Source: Paramagnetospirillum kuznetsovii
GTDB taxonomy: Bacteria; Pseudomonadota; Alphaproteobacteria; Rhodospirillales; Magnetospirillaceae
NCBI RefSeq assembly: GCF_003284725.1
Contig: NZ_PGTO01000003.1
Coordinates: forward strand, 62,001-126,000
Direction of reading: 5' to 3'
DNA length: 64,000 bases
Position 1 is the stretch's first letter, and every line of letters begins with the position of its first letter. Below are positions 25,686 to 35,700 of the stretch, one piece after another. The translations under genes and the position numbers were made by a program. The notes beneath the pieces were generated by a model, which made no database searches, was not told where the DNA came from, and worked only from the letters and a program-made list of their open reading frames with translations.

Positions 25686-28025
25686 ATGAGTCCGCTCCCC
25701 CTTGCCGACCGGCTGCGTCTTGCCCGGCTGGCCTTGTGGGGGGAGCTTCTGGCGCCCGGCGTCACCGCCCTCTGGTCGCTGCTGGCCCTGGCGGCGGCCC
25801 TGGCGCTGCTGGACGTGGCGGCCGACCTGCCCGGCTGGCTGCATGCCGCCGGATTGGCGGGATGGCTGGCCGCCATTGGTCTCGTCACCTATCGCCTGAC
25901 CCGAATTGCCCGTCCCAGCGATGCCCAGGCGGCCCGCAGGCTGGAAGAGGACAGCGGCGTCGGCCATCGCCCGCTGGCGGCGCTCGACGATTGCCTTGCC
26001 GGTGGCGATGCCGCGTTGTGGCAAGCCCATCTGCGCCGCATGGAGAAACAAGCCGAGGGGCTCACCCCCGGTTGGCCTCGGCCGGTCATGGCCCGCCATG
26101 ATCCCCTGGGCCTGAGATTCGCCGCTCTGCTGCTGCTGGTGATCGCCGGGGCAGGAGGTCTTGCCGACTGGCACGACCGGGCGCGGCGCTTCCTGTTGCC
26201 CGCGCTGGACCTGCCGGGATTGGGCCCCTCGGCATTGGAAGTTTGGATCACGCCCCCCGCCTATACGGGCTTGACCGCCATGGCTTTGCGCCCCGGCATG
26301 GGCGCCATCGCGGTTCCCGAGGCAAGCGGCGTCCGCGCCGTGGTGGCGGGCGGATGGGGTGGGGCCAGCCTCAAGGCGGGCGATGCCGTCATCGCCTTCA
26401 CCAATGATGACGGCGGCGGCCAAAGGGCCGAAGGCCGCATCACCGGCGGCGCGGTGCTGGCGGTGGATCAGGGATGGCGCACCGTCGCCGCCTGGCCCAT
26501 GACGGTGATCCGCGACGCCCTGCCCTCCATCGCCCTTGTCGGTCAGCCCGAGCCCGACGAGCGGGGACGGCTTCAGCTTTCCCTGGACGCCTCCGACGAT
26601 TATGGCATCGCCAGGATCTGGCTGGAGATTCAGCCCATGGAGACCGCCGCGCCTCCCCTGGTGCTGCCCTCACCCTTGGTCGTGCCGATGCCCCTGCCCG
26701 GCGACAAGCCCCGCAGCCTCTCCTTCGCAAGCCGCATCGATCTCGCCGCCCATGATTGGGCTGGCCAGACAGTCCGACTGATCCCCAAGGCCGAGGACGG
26801 CGCCGGTCAGATCGGCAGCGGCGAGGCGACGGTGGTCAGCCTGCCGGAACGCATCTTCCGCCACCCGGTGGCCCGCGCCCTGATCCAATGGCGCAAGGAG
26901 GTGAGCGAGGCGCCTCGCCTGGGGCCCGACGTGGCTGAAAAGCTGCGGCGCCTGCTGAGCGACCCCGACGCCATCGGCGGCGACGCGCGGGTCTTCCTGA
27001 CCCTGGCCCTGACCCAGCGATTGCTGGCGGCGGAGTCGTTCGATCGCGACGACGTGCGTGACCTGCTGTGGAATGCCGCCGCTCGCCTGGACGACGGCGG
27101 CCTGCCTGCGGCGGAGAAGGATCTGGAACAGGCCCGCCGCGAGTTGGAGCAGGCGCTCGCCGCAAATGCTCCTCCCAGCCGCCTCGCCGAACTGGTCGAG
27201 CGCTTCGAAGCCGCCATGGATCGCTATCTGTCCGCCCTGGCGGAATCGGGCATGGAAACCGAGTCCTCACCCGATAGCGAGACCATCGGCGAAGACGAAC
27301 TGAACGAGATGCTGGACTCGCTCCGCGCCATGGCCGAAACCGGCAATCGCGAGGCGCTTCGCCGCCGACTGGCGGAACTGTCGGAAACCCTATCCCGTCT
27401 GGGCGAGGCGCGGCCGCCCGGAAAGGCCGACCAACGCGCCGCCGAGATCAAGGCCAAGCTGCGCGACATCGCCCGTCGCCAGCAGGATCTGCTCGACCAC
27501 AGCTTCCGCAAGTCGCCGTCGCCGACGTCCGAGGACGAAGGAGAGGACTCCCCCGCTCCGGCCAAGCCCAGCGCCGCCGAGGCGCGCAAGGCCGCCGAGG
27601 CCCAAAAAGCCCTGCGGGACGCCCTGGCCAAGCTGAACCAGAGCCTGGGCGACCATCCCACCACCTTGGACGACGCCGCCCGCTCCATGGGCGAGGCGGC
27701 CAAGTCCCTGGACAAGGGTGATTGGCCAGTTGCCGCCGAACAACAGAGCGACGCGCTTCGCCTCTTGGGCGATGGCGCCCGCGATATGGCCGATGCCATG
27801 GAGTCCCGGCGGGCCAAGGGCAAGGGCGGCGTCATCGCCCGCGATCCCTTCGGCCGCGCCCAGCAGGGTTCCGCCCATCGCGACGACGGCACCACCAAGG
27901 TGCCGGGGCAGGTGGAGACCCAGAGAGCGCGGGAAATCCTCGACGAACTGCGTCGCCGCGCCGGTGATCCCCGGCGGCCGGACTTGGAAATCGAATATCT
28001 GCGGCGGCTGCTGAAGCAGTTCTGA
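25686..28025 (+). CDS. DUF4175 / TIGR02302-family membrane protein
   Basis: A 779-residue protein typical of alphaproteobacteria and unassigned in function. Two to three hydrophobic helices occur in the first about 175 residues (LLALAAALALLDVAADL, AGLAGWLAAIGLVTYRL, FAALLLLVIAGAGGL). A large periplasmic beta region follows (LEVWITPPAYTG, SIALVGQPEPDERG), then a long charged helical section rich in Gln, Ala, Glu and Arg (residues about 420-700) with coiled-coil character. The family ends, as here, in ILDELRRRAGDPRRPDLEIEYLRRLLKQF. ATG 25686 directly follows the lysA stop (1 base gap), so it is part of that operon. A role in envelope maintenance is my guess. Confidence 0.9.
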   Translation: MSPLPLADRLRLARLALWGELLAPGVTALWSLLALAAALALLDVAADLPGWLHAAGLAGWLAAIGLVTYRLTRIARPSDAQAARRLEEDSGVGHRPLAALDDCLAGGDAALWQAHLRRMEKQAEGLTPGWPRPVMARHDPLGLRFAALLLLVIAGAGGLADWHDRARRFLLPALDLPGLGPSALEVWITPPAYTGLTAMALRPGMGAIAVPEASGVRAVVAGGWGGASLKAGDAVIAFTNDDGGGQRAEGRITGGAVLAVDQGWRTVAAWPMTVIRDALPSIALVGQPEPDERGRLQLSLDASDDYGIARIWLEIQPMETAAPPLVLPSPLVVPMPLPGDKPRSLSFASRIDLAAHDWAGQTVRLIPKAEDGAGQIGSGEATVVSLPERIFRHPVARALIQWRKEVSEAPRLGPDVAEKLRRLLSDPDAIGGDARVFLTLALTQRLLAAESFDRDDVRDLLWNAAARLDDGGLPAAEKDLEQARRELEQALAANAPPSRLAELVERFEAAMDRYLSALAESGMETESSPDSETIGEDELNEMLDSLRAMAETGNREALRRRLAELSETLSRLGEARPPGKADQRAAEIKAKLRDIARRQQDLLDHSFRKSPSPTSEDEGEDSPAPAKPSAAEARKAAEAQKALRDALAKLNQSLGDHPTTLDDAARSMGEAAKSLDKGDWPVAAEQQSDALRLLGDGARDMADAMESRRAKGKGGVIARDPFGRAQQGSAHRDDGTTKVPGQVETQRAREILDELRRRAGDPRRPDLEIEYLRRLLKQF

Positions 28026-28041
28026 GGCCGCGAAAGCCGAA

Positions 28042-28263
28042 TCACCACCAAGGCACCAAGGACACCAAGAGGGCGGAGCAAACGGCCAAGCCTCACTCTT
28101 TCGTCACGGCCGGGCGTGGCCCGGCCATCCACGCGGCTCCGCTTGAATGCCTTATGAGCCGATAGTCCAGACGGATGGGCGTGGATGCCCGTGACAAGCA
28201 CGGGCATGACGGAAGGCAAGAAACCGTGTCGCCCTCTTGGTGCCCTTGGTGTCTTGATGGTGA
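28042..28263. repeat. Solo CACCAAGG-type inverted repeat pair
   Basis: The arm at 28042-28074 (TCACCACCAAGGCACCAAGG, then ACACCAAGAGGGC) and its imperfect complement at 28231-28263 enclose 156 bases without a gene. The arms match those at 11815-11920, including the flanking AGAGGGC. The spacer carries other palindromes: CCGGGC-GTG-GCCCGG around 28116-28130 and CCGTGACAAGCACGG around 28189-28203. Together with the terminator at 28396-28423 this fills the 400-base gap between DUF4175 and the DUF3426 gene; I see no coding sequence there. Confidence 0.8.
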
Positions 28264-28395
28264 ATCGACCTTCGAGTGCCATACCGAAGGTGACGCCTTC
28301 AAACAGCGGCAGACTCAGGCGTTCGATGAAACCACGTCAATTTAAACCGGACGGCAATGGCCTGCGGCGCAGGATGACAAAACGAGAGTCCACCA

Positions 28396-28423
28396 AGAAA
28401 AAGCCCCGCCGGAGCGGGGCTTT
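28396..28423 (-). terminator. Rho-independent terminator of the DUF3426 gene
   Basis: A perfect 10-bp stem (AAAGCCCCGC at 28400-28409 with its complement at 28414-28423) and CGGA loop, followed on the minus strand by TTTTTC. It starts 2 bases beyond the stop codon at 28426, as expected for an intrinsic terminator. Confidence 0.9.
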
Positions 28424-28425
28424 CG

Positions 28426-29463
28426 TTATTTGGTCTCGGCCGGTTTCACCTCTGCCGGGGCCGGAGTGGCGGCCGGAGCCGCAGCAGGCGGGGCAGCAGG
28501 CGCCTCGGCTGCCGGAGCGGGGGCGGGGGCGGCCGGAGCGGCGGGGGCCACGTCGGGCACCGGCGGGGCGGCCGGAGCCTTGGGAACCGGCGGCGGAACG
28601 GGCTTGCCGTCGGCGGCGGATTCCACGAACACCACCACCACTTCCACGGCGTTGGGATCGGGGCGTTCCAGCATGATCTTGAAGCTGGCGGTGCCCTGGG
28701 GGTCCAGCGCCGAGACCGGCGGTTGCGACAGCTTTTCCTGCACCGGCTGCTTGTTCTTGTCCATGAGCACCAGCTTCATGGTGGGAACCGGCCGGACCCG
28801 ATCGGTGATATTGGCGATGATGCCGCGCACCACCAGGACGTCGGTGTCGTTATGGACGAAGCGTTCCGGCGTTCCCGCCTTGCGCAATTCCAGTCCGGCG
28901 CCCGGCTTCTCGCGGCGCAATCCGGTCTGGGCCAGCATCTCGCCCGCCTCCGGCACCGCTTCCACCAACTGGTCCTGGAAGTAATAGCCAGCGCCACCCA
29001 GGCCGCCGAGAACCAGAAGGATCAGCAGGAACCATAGGAAGCCGGTCCCCTTCTTGCCTTCGGGGGCGGCGGTGGAAAACACATCGGGAATCGGCTGCGG
29101 CGCATCGAGCAGCCCTTCAAGCGACTCGTCGTCCTTTCCGGCGGCGGCGGTGCGCGCCCCGAAATTGGGGGCGGGCCCGGCATCCATGTTGAGATCATCG
29201 AGATCGGAATCCATGGCCTGCGCGGCGGCGCGCGGCGGAGCGGGCGGTGGCGGTGGCGGCGCGAAGCTTGGTTCTTCACGCGGCGGCGCCGAGAACGACG
29301 GGCCGGACAGATCGAAATCGGTGTCGTCGTCCTCCATCACCATCATGGGCTGCTGGTGCCATTTGTGTCCGCACTTGGCGCACTTCAGCTTGCGCCCAGT
29401 CGTACCCAGCGCGGAATCCGGGATGGAGAAGTTGGTCGAGCAGCTTGGACAGGTGATGAGCAT
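28426..29463 (-). CDS. Zinc-ribbon (MJ0042) and DUF3426 membrane protein
   Basis: A 345-residue protein. Residues 1-36 form an MJ0042-type zinc ribbon with CPSC and CAKC pairs (MLITCPSCSTNFSIPD; LKCAKCGHKW). A Pro/Asp-rich cytoplasmic stretch is followed by a membrane helix near residue 150 (FLWFLLILLVLGGLGGAGYY) and a DUF3426 beta domain (LVVRGIIANITDRVRPVPTM). The last 70 residues are an Ala/Pro repeat-like tail. Its gene is divergent from ftsE (120 bases), a common arrangement in this order. Function unknown; the family is often placed near cell-division genes. The start ATG 29463 opens exactly at the zinc ribbon; the frame remains open upstream, through the antisense of ftsE, without meaning. 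Confidence 0.92.
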   Translation of the reverse strand: MLITCPSCSTNFSIPDSALGTTGRKLKCAKCGHKWHQQPMMVMEDDDTDFDLSGPSFSAPPREEPSFAPPPPPPAPPRAAAQAMDSDLDDLNMDAGPAPNFGARTAAAGKDDESLEGLLDAPQPIPDVFSTAAPEGKKGTGFLWFLLILLVLGGLGGAGYYFQDQLVEAVPEAGEMLAQTGLRREKPGAGLELRKAGTPERFVHNDTDVLVVRGIIANITDRVRPVPTMKLVLMDKNKQPVQEKLSQPPVSALDPQGTASFKIMLERPDPNAVEVVVVFVESAADGKPVPPPVPKAPAAPPVPDVAPAAPAAPAPAPAAEAPAAPPAAAPAATPAPAEVKPAETK

Positions 29464-29583
29464 GTTTTGCAAAGACCCGAAAAGACGTACTTTCTTATAG
29501 GCTGGAGCGAAGACCAACACAAGCTTGTGCTGACAACACGGATGTCGCCGTGTCATCCTTCGGCACGTTCCGGAGAAGACGCC

Positions 29584-30303
29584 GTGCGGCATCGCCCTCG
29601 TGGGGAAAACATAATCCGTTTCGACAGCGTCGGGCTGCGTTATGGCCTGGGGCCGGAAGTGCTTCAGGACATCAGCTTCGCCTTGCCGTCGGGCTCGTTC
29701 CATTTTCTGACCGGCCCATCTGGCGCCGGCAAGTCCTCGTTGCTGCGTCTGATGTATCTGGGATTGCGGCCGACCCGGGGCCGCGTCGTGCTGTTCGACC
29801 GCGACATCGCCAGCACCAAGCGCTACGAGCTGCCCGCCCTGCGGCGGCGCATCGGCGTGGTGTTCCAGGACTTCCGCCTGTTGGATCACCTGACCGCGCT
29901 GGACAATGTGGCCCTGCCGCTCCGTGTGCGGGGCGTCAAGGAATCCGAGATCCGCAAGCATGTTCCCGAACTGCTGTCCTGGGTCGGCCTCGCCGACCAG
30001 TTGGGCGCACGTCCCTCCACCCTGTCGGGCGGCCAGAAGCAGCGCGTCGCCATCGCGCGCGCCGTCATCGGCCGCCCCGATCTGCTGCTGGCCGACGAAC
30101 CCACCGGCAACGTGGACGACCACATCGCCATGCGGCTGATGTATCTGTTCGAGGAGCTGAACAAGCTGGGCACCACCATCGTGGTCGCCACCCACAATGA
30201 ATTGCTGGTCCAGCGCTTCGCCCATCTGCCCCGCCTGCATCTCGAGCACGGCACCATCACCCGTGTCCGCGACCAAGGGCCGCCGCCGGAGCCCGCGCCA
30301 TGA
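29584..30303 (+). CDS. ftsE: Cell-division ATP-binding protein FtsE
   Basis: A 239-residue ABC ATPase that, with FtsX, drives periplasmic murein hydrolase activation at the septum. Walker A is GPSGAGKSS, the Q loop VVFQDFRLL, the signature LSGGQKQR and Walker B LLLADEPTGNVDD, the last two being FtsE-like. Start GTG 29584 has GGAG 8 bases upstream; an open frame further upstream gives implausible sequence. The stop overlaps the ftsX ATG by 4 bases. C-terminal Pro-rich residues are not conserved. Confidence 0.96.
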   Translation: MRHRPRGENIIRFDSVGLRYGLGPEVLQDISFALPSGSFHFLTGPSGAGKSSLLRLMYLGLRPTRGRVVLFDRDIASTKRYELPALRRRIGVVFQDFRLLDHLTALDNVALPLRVRGVKESEIRKHVPELLSWVGLADQLGARPSTLSGGQKQRVAIARAVIGRPDLLLADEPTGNVDDHIAMRLMYLFEELNKLGTTIVVATHNELLVQRFAHLPRLHLEHGTITRVRDQGPPPEPAP

Positions 30304-31193
30304 TGTTCCGCCGTCACTCCGATCTGCCGCTGGCGGGCGACGCCACCTCGCGCTTCCTGCCGTGGCTGGTGGCGTTGATGGTGTTCCTCGCCTCCATGGC
30401 GGTGGCGGGCGCCTTCGTCATCAGCGGCATCATCGACCGCTGGGACCACGACGTCTCGGGCACGCTCACCGTCCAAGTGCTGCCCGCGGGCGGCGATCAG
30501 GCGGAGGCCGCCACCGAGGATCGGGTGCGCCTTGCCGTGGATGTCATGCGCAAGGTGCCGGGGGTGGTGGCGGTCAAGGCTTTCGACAAGAAGCGCACCC
30601 TGGCGCTGCTGGAACCCTGGCTGGGCGGCACCGAGGTGGTCCAGGATCTGCCGTTGCCGCGCCTGATCGACGTGGCCGTCGATCCCACCGCCCGCGTCGA
30701 TCTGGCCGAGGTGGCCGAGCGGCTGGCCCAGGCGGTGCCCGGCGCGTCGCTGGACGATCACCGGGTCTGGCTGTCGCGCCTGATCAACCTGTCGCGTACC
30801 CTGCAATGGCTGGCGGTGATGGTCGTCGCCCTGATCGGGGCCGTCACCGCCGCCACCGTGGTTTACGGCACCCGCACCGGCATGGCGGTGCATCACGGCA
30901 TCGTCGAGGTGCTGCATCTGATCGGTGCCCATGACGACTATATCGCCCGGCAATTCGCCGACCGGGCCTTCGCGCTGGGCATCTCCGGCGGATTGATGGG
31001 GCTCTGCATGACGTTGCCCGCGCTCACCGCCATCGGCTGGGCGTCCAAGCGGTTGGAAGGCGGCTTCCTGCCCAGCCTCAGCCTTCCCATCATGGGCTAT
31101 GTCACCATCGGCCTGCTGCCTCTGCTGGCGGGCGGCCTCGCCATGCTGACGGCGCGGCTGACCGTCCACGGCACCTTGTCCCGGATGCCATGA
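30300..31193 (+). CDS. ftsX: Cell-division membrane protein FtsX
   Basis: A 297-residue permease-like subunit with four membrane helices: one near residues 20-42 (LPWLVALMVFLASMAVAGAF), then a periplasmic domain of about 120 residues, and three helices in the C-terminal half (LQWLAVMVVALIGAVTAATV, FALGISGGLMGLCMTLPAL, VTIGLLPLLAGGLAML). The cytoplasmic coupling segment HHGIVEVLHLIGAHDDYIARQF is diagnostic. It overlaps ftsE and ydcF by 4 bases each. Confidence 0.95.
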   Translation: MMFRRHSDLPLAGDATSRFLPWLVALMVFLASMAVAGAFVISGIIDRWDHDVSGTLTVQVLPAGGDQAEAATEDRVRLAVDVMRKVPGVVAVKAFDKKRTLALLEPWLGGTEVVQDLPLPRLIDVAVDPTARVDLAEVAERLAQAVPGASLDDHRVWLSRLINLSRTLQWLAVMVVALIGAVTAATVVYGTRTGMAVHHGIVEVLHLIGAHDDYIARQFADRAFALGISGGLMGLCMTLPALTAIGWASKRLEGGFLPSLSLPIMGYVTIGLLPLLAGGLAMLTARLTVHGTLSRMP

Positions 31194-31813
31194 GAACCCG
31201 CGTCGGAATTCCCCGCGCCCTCCTGGCCGCCGGTACCGTCGCCTGCATGCTGGTGGGCGCCTGGGCGGGCGGGTTGATCGTCTTCGCCGCCACCATGGCC
31301 GCCACGGTGGAAGACCGCGACACCGCCACCGACGCCGTCGTGGTGCTGACCGGCGGCAGCGAGCGCCTGGCTGGCGGACTTGCGCTGCTGGAGCAAGGCA
31401 AGGGGCGCAAGCTGCTGGTCTCCGGCGTCCACAAGGGTGTCGATCTGGCGGAATTGCTGCGGCGTGCCGGTCGCCCACCGGCGGATACCCATTGCTGCAT
31501 CGCCCTGGGTCATGCCGCCGACGACACCGTGGGCAACGCCGCCGAGACCGCCGCCTGGATGGCCGAGGAGCATTTCGCCTCGTTGCGGCTGGTGACCGCC
31601 TCCTACCACATGCAACGCGCCATGTTGGAGTTCCGCCGTGCCATGCCGGGGGTGCTGATCGTGGCCCATCCGGTGTTTCCCGACGCCTTCAAGAAGGATC
31701 AGTGGTGGCGTTGGCCTGGGACGGCGCACTTGCTTGCCACCGAGTATACCAAGTATCTGGGTGCGCTGGCCCGCCCCCTGTTCATTCCCAAGCCACCGGA
31801 GAGAAAGCCGTGA
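31190..31813 (+). CDS. YdcF family (DUF218) protein
   Basis: A 207-residue protein anchored by an N-terminal helix (LLAAGTVACMLVGAWAGGL) and carrying the DUF218 alpha/beta fold: DAVVVLTGGSERLAGGLALL, KLLVSGVHKGVD, and the NAAETAAWMAEEHF and LVTASYHMQRAMLEFRRAM segments. The family includes E. coli YdcF, SanA and ElyC, linked to envelope or peptidoglycan homeostasis; the reaction is unknown. Placement after ftsX and before plsC is common in alphaproteobacteria. Both junctions overlap by 4 bases. Confidence 0.92.
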   Translation: MRTRVGIPRALLAAGTVACMLVGAWAGGLIVFAATMAATVEDRDTATDAVVVLTGGSERLAGGLALLEQGKGRKLLVSGVHKGVDLAELLRRAGRPPADTHCCIALGHAADDTVGNAAETAAWMAEEHFASLRLVTASYHMQRAMLEFRRAMPGVLIVAHPVFPDAFKKDQWWRWPGTAHLLATEYTKYLGALARPLFIPKPPERKP

Positions 31814-32553
31814 CCGCCATCCGATCAGCCCTGTTCGTCGTCTTCATCTGGCTGTGGACCCTGGGGCTGTCCGTGCTGTACCTGCCGCTGCTGGTGCTGC
31901 CGCGGGGCGCCATGAAGCCCGCCATTCGCCTGTGGCTGGCCGGCGTGCAGGGCGGTCTGCGCGTCATCGCGGGACTGCGTTATGAGTTGCGCGGTGCCGA
32001 GAACATTCCCGATGGTCCGGTGCTGATCGCCTCCAAGCATCAGTCGGCCTTCGAGACCTTTGTCTTCCATCTGCTCTTCAATGACCCCGCTTTCATCTTG
32101 AAGCGCGAGCTGCTGTGGATACCTTTCTTCGGCTGGTATCTGGGCAAGAGCGGCGTCATCGCCATCGACCGCTCGGCGGGCACCAAGGCGCTGAAAGCCA
32201 TGGTCAAGGGGGCCGAGGACGCGGTGGCCGAGGGCCGCCCCGTCATCATCTTCCCCGAAGGCACCCGCGCCGCGCCGGGAGCCAAGCTGCCCTATCATTC
32301 CGGGATCGCCATGATCTATGGCGCCCTGAAGCTGCCAGTGGTGCCTATCGCATTGAATTCCGGTGTTTTTTGGCGTCGGCGCGGCTTCATGAAACAGCCG
32401 GGAATCATCACCATCGAGGCGCTGCCCGCCATTCCTCCGGGCATGGATCGCAAGGGCTTCATGGCGGAATTGGAGACCCGCGTCGAGACCGCCACCGACC
32501 GCCTGGTCGCCGAGGCGCGGGAACAGCACCCCGATACGGGGCAAAACCATTGA
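31810..32553 (+). CDS. plsC: 1-acyl-sn-glycerol-3-phosphate acyltransferase (PlsC family)
   Basis: A 247-residue membrane acyltransferase that makes phosphatidic acid from lysophosphatidic acid. It has an N-terminal hydrophobic helix, the catalytic motif as KHQSAFETF (HxxxxE in place of the usual HxxxxD, a variant common in this class), the glycerol-phosphate site IIFPEGTR and the downstream LPVVPIALNSG strand. GTG 31810 overlaps the ydcF stop (GTGA). It ends the ftsE-ftsX-ydcF-plsC operon. Confidence 0.92.
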   Translation: MTAIRSALFVVFIWLWTLGLSVLYLPLLVLPRGAMKPAIRLWLAGVQGGLRVIAGLRYELRGAENIPDGPVLIASKHQSAFETFVFHLLFNDPAFILKRELLWIPFFGWYLGKSGVIAIDRSAGTKALKAMVKGAEDAVAEGRPVIIFPEGTRAAPGAKLPYHSGIAMIYGALKLPVVPIALNSGVFWRRRGFMKQPGIITIEALPAIPPGMDRKGFMAELETRVETATDRLVAEAREQHPDTGQNH

Positions 32554-32558
32554 TTGGG

Positions 32559-32597
32559 TGTGGATTTCCCTTCCGCTGTGGATAAGTCTGTGGATTC
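32559..32597. promoter_or_regulatory. Three DnaA-box-like sites upstream of nrdJ
   Basis: TGTGGATTT (32559-32567), TGTGGATAA (32577-32585) and TGTGGATTC (32589-32597) lie in the same orientation, 18 and 12 bases apart. The middle one is the exact complement of the DnaA consensus TTATCCACA. They sit about 190 bases before the ribonucleotide reductase start. Confidence 0.55.
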
Positions 32598-32787
32598 GCC
32601 GTTTCCCCATTTTCATCCCCAGCACGCTTGCCGTGAAAAGCGGGGATAAGTGACGAATTGGCAAGTCCGCCAAGGCCTTAGCGACTCACAAGCCTGTTGG
32701 TACAAAGAAAGAACATTCAACTTGATTCTCCACCGCCCGGAGTCCTAGACTTGGGAGGGGCGACGGCGGGGCGGAGAGAGCGATTCC

Positions 32788-35700
32788 ATGACACAGGTTG
32801 CGTCCATTTCCCAACAGATCTGGGACATGAAGTACCGGCAAAAGACCGCCGACGGCCAAGCCGTCGACAAGACCATCGAGGATTCGTGGCGCCGGGTCGC
32901 CCGTTCCCTGGCGGTGGTCGAAGCCGATGCCGCCGCCTGGGAAGACCGCTTTTTCGAGGCCATGGAGGACTTCAAGGTGCTGCCCGCCGGGCGCATCCTG
33001 TCGGGGGCGGGTACCGGCCGCAAGGTGACCCTGTTCAACTGCTTCGTCATGGGCAACATCCCCGACGACATGGCGGGCATCTTCGAGCATCTGAAGGAGG
33101 CCGCCCTGACCATGCAGCAGGGCGGCGGCATCGGCTACGACTTCTCGACGCTCAGGCCCAAGGGCGCCCCGGTGAAGGGCGTCGGCGCCGACGCCTCGGG
33201 GCCGCTGTCCTTCATGGATGTGTGGGACGCCATGTGCCGCACCATCATGAGCGCGGGGTCGCGCCGGGGCGCCATGATGGCGACCATGCGCTGCGACCAT
33301 CCCGATATCGAGGCCTTCATCGACGCCAAGCGGGAAGCCGGGCGGCTGCGCATGTTCAATCTGTCTGTGCTGGTCACCGATGATTTCATGCAGGCGGTCA
33401 AGGAAGGCACCAGTTGGGAGCTGACCTTCAAGGGCACCACCTATAAAAGCCTTCCGGCGCGTGATCTGTGGAACAAGATCATGCACGCCACCTATGCCTA
33501 TGCCGAGCCGGGCGTGATCTTCATCGACCGCATCAACCGGCTGAATAACCTGTGGTACTGCGAGGATATCCACGCCACCAATCCCTGCGTGACATCGGAC
33601 GCCTGGGTCCAGACGTCCGATGGCCCCCGCCAAGTGGCCGAACTGGTGGGACGCCCCTTCACCGCCATGGTCAACGGACAGCCCCACGCCTCTGGCCCCC
33701 AGGGTTTCTTCGCCACCGGACACAAACCCGTGCTCAAACTGGTCGCCGTGGAAGGGCACTCGCTTCGCCTGACCGGCGACCATCCGGTCCGCAAGGTCAC
33801 CACCCGGACACGCTGGCGCATGGAGACCGCCTGGATTCCGGCCAGCCAATTGCAACCCGGCGACGAGATCGTGGTGAACGACCACCGTTCGGCCCCCGCA
33901 TGGGGCGGCGCCCATGGTGAAAGTGAAGGCTATTTGCTGGGCCTGCTGGTCGGTGACGGCACCCTCAAGGCTGATAAGGCCATTCTGAGCGCTTGGCCGG
34001 AAGCCCAGGCGGTCAACGGGGGAACCTCCGGCGTCCGAACCATGATGGAACGCGCGGAAATGGCGGCCCGAACCCTGCCGCATCGCGCCGATTTCACCGG
34101 TTGGGCCGAGGTTGCGGGGCGGGGAGAATATCGCTTGGCTCTGGCCGCCATCAAATCCCTCGCCGAGAAGCTTGGACTCGCTCCGGGACACAAGACCGCC
34201 ACCCCCGATATCGAACGTCAATCCACCGACTTCTCGCGCGGCTTCCTGCGCGGGCTGTTCGACAGCGACGGCAGTGTTCAAGGCGGGCAGATAAAAGGGG
34301 TGAGCGTTCGCTTGGCCCAAAGCGACGCCGCCATGCTGGAAGCCGTCCAGCGGATGCTGCTTCGATTGGGCATCGCAAGCACCATCTACCGCGATCGCCG
34401 CCAAGCTGGCGCCCGCCCCCTGCCCGATGGCCGGGGTGGACTGCGGGACTATGATTGCAGGAGCCAGCACGAACTGGTGATCAGCGGCGAGAATCTGCCG
34501 CGTTTCGCCGAATTGATCGGGTTCGGCGACGGGGACAAGGCGACTCGTCTGGCGAATGCGTTGAACGGCTATCGCAGAGGGCTCAATCGGGAACGGTTCA
34601 TTGCCAAGATCGAGTCCATCGATCCTGATGGCAGCGCCGACGTGTTCGACGTTCAAGTTCCCGGTATCAACGCATTCGATGCCAATGGCCTTGTGGTGCA
34701 TAATTGCGGCGAGCAGCCGCTGCCGCCCTATGGCGTCTGCCTGCTGGGCTCTGTCAATCTGGCCCGGCTGGTGGACAGGCCGTTCGAGGACGCCGCCGCC
34801 CTGGACCTGGACAGGCTGGACCGGCTGGTGCGTGTCGCCGTGCGCATGATGGACAACGTCATCGACGTCTCCAACTATCCGCTGGAACAGCACCGCTTCG
34901 AGGCGCAGTCCAAGCGCCGCATCGGCCTCGGCATCACCGGGCTGGCCGACGCCCTGATCCTGTGCGGCGCCCGCTATGGCGGCGCCGCCGCCATCCGCCT
35001 GACCGAGACCTGGATGGCCGCCATCCGCCGGTCCGCCTATCTGGCCTCGGTGGATATCGCCAAGGAGAAAGGCGCCTTCCCGCTGTTCGACAAGGAAAAG
35101 TACCTCCAGGGCGAGACCGTCCGGGGATTGGATGCCGACGTGATCGAGGCCATCGAGACCCATGGCATCCGCAACGCCCTGCTGACCTCCATCGCGCCCA
35201 CCGGCACCATCTCGCTGTTCGCCGACAATGTGTCGTCGGGGCTGGAGCCGGTGTTCAGCTTCACCTATAGCCGCGCCGTCCTGCAACGCGATGGCACAAG
35301 GCGGGAGGAAGAGGTCAGCGACTACGCCTATCGCCTGTTCCGCCGCATGAAGGGCGACAACGCGCCGTTGCCGTCCAGCTTCGTCGATGCCCAGAGCCTG
35401 ACCCCCGGCGACCATGTGGTGATGCAGGCGGCCGTGCAGAAATACGTGGATTCGTCCATCTCCAAGACCATCAACGTGCCGGAAAGCATCGACTTCGAAT
35501 CCTTCCGCGACGTCTATACCCAGGCCTACGAGCTGGGCTGCAAGGGCTGCACCACCTACCGGCCCAACGACGTCACCGGGTCGGTGCTGGAGGTCAAGCC
35601 CGACAAGGCCAAGGAAGCGGCCCGCGAGGCCGAGCCGGAATTGCCGCTGGAAAAGACCCGCGTGCGCCATTCCGACCCGTTCGAGGCGGGCGGCATCGTC

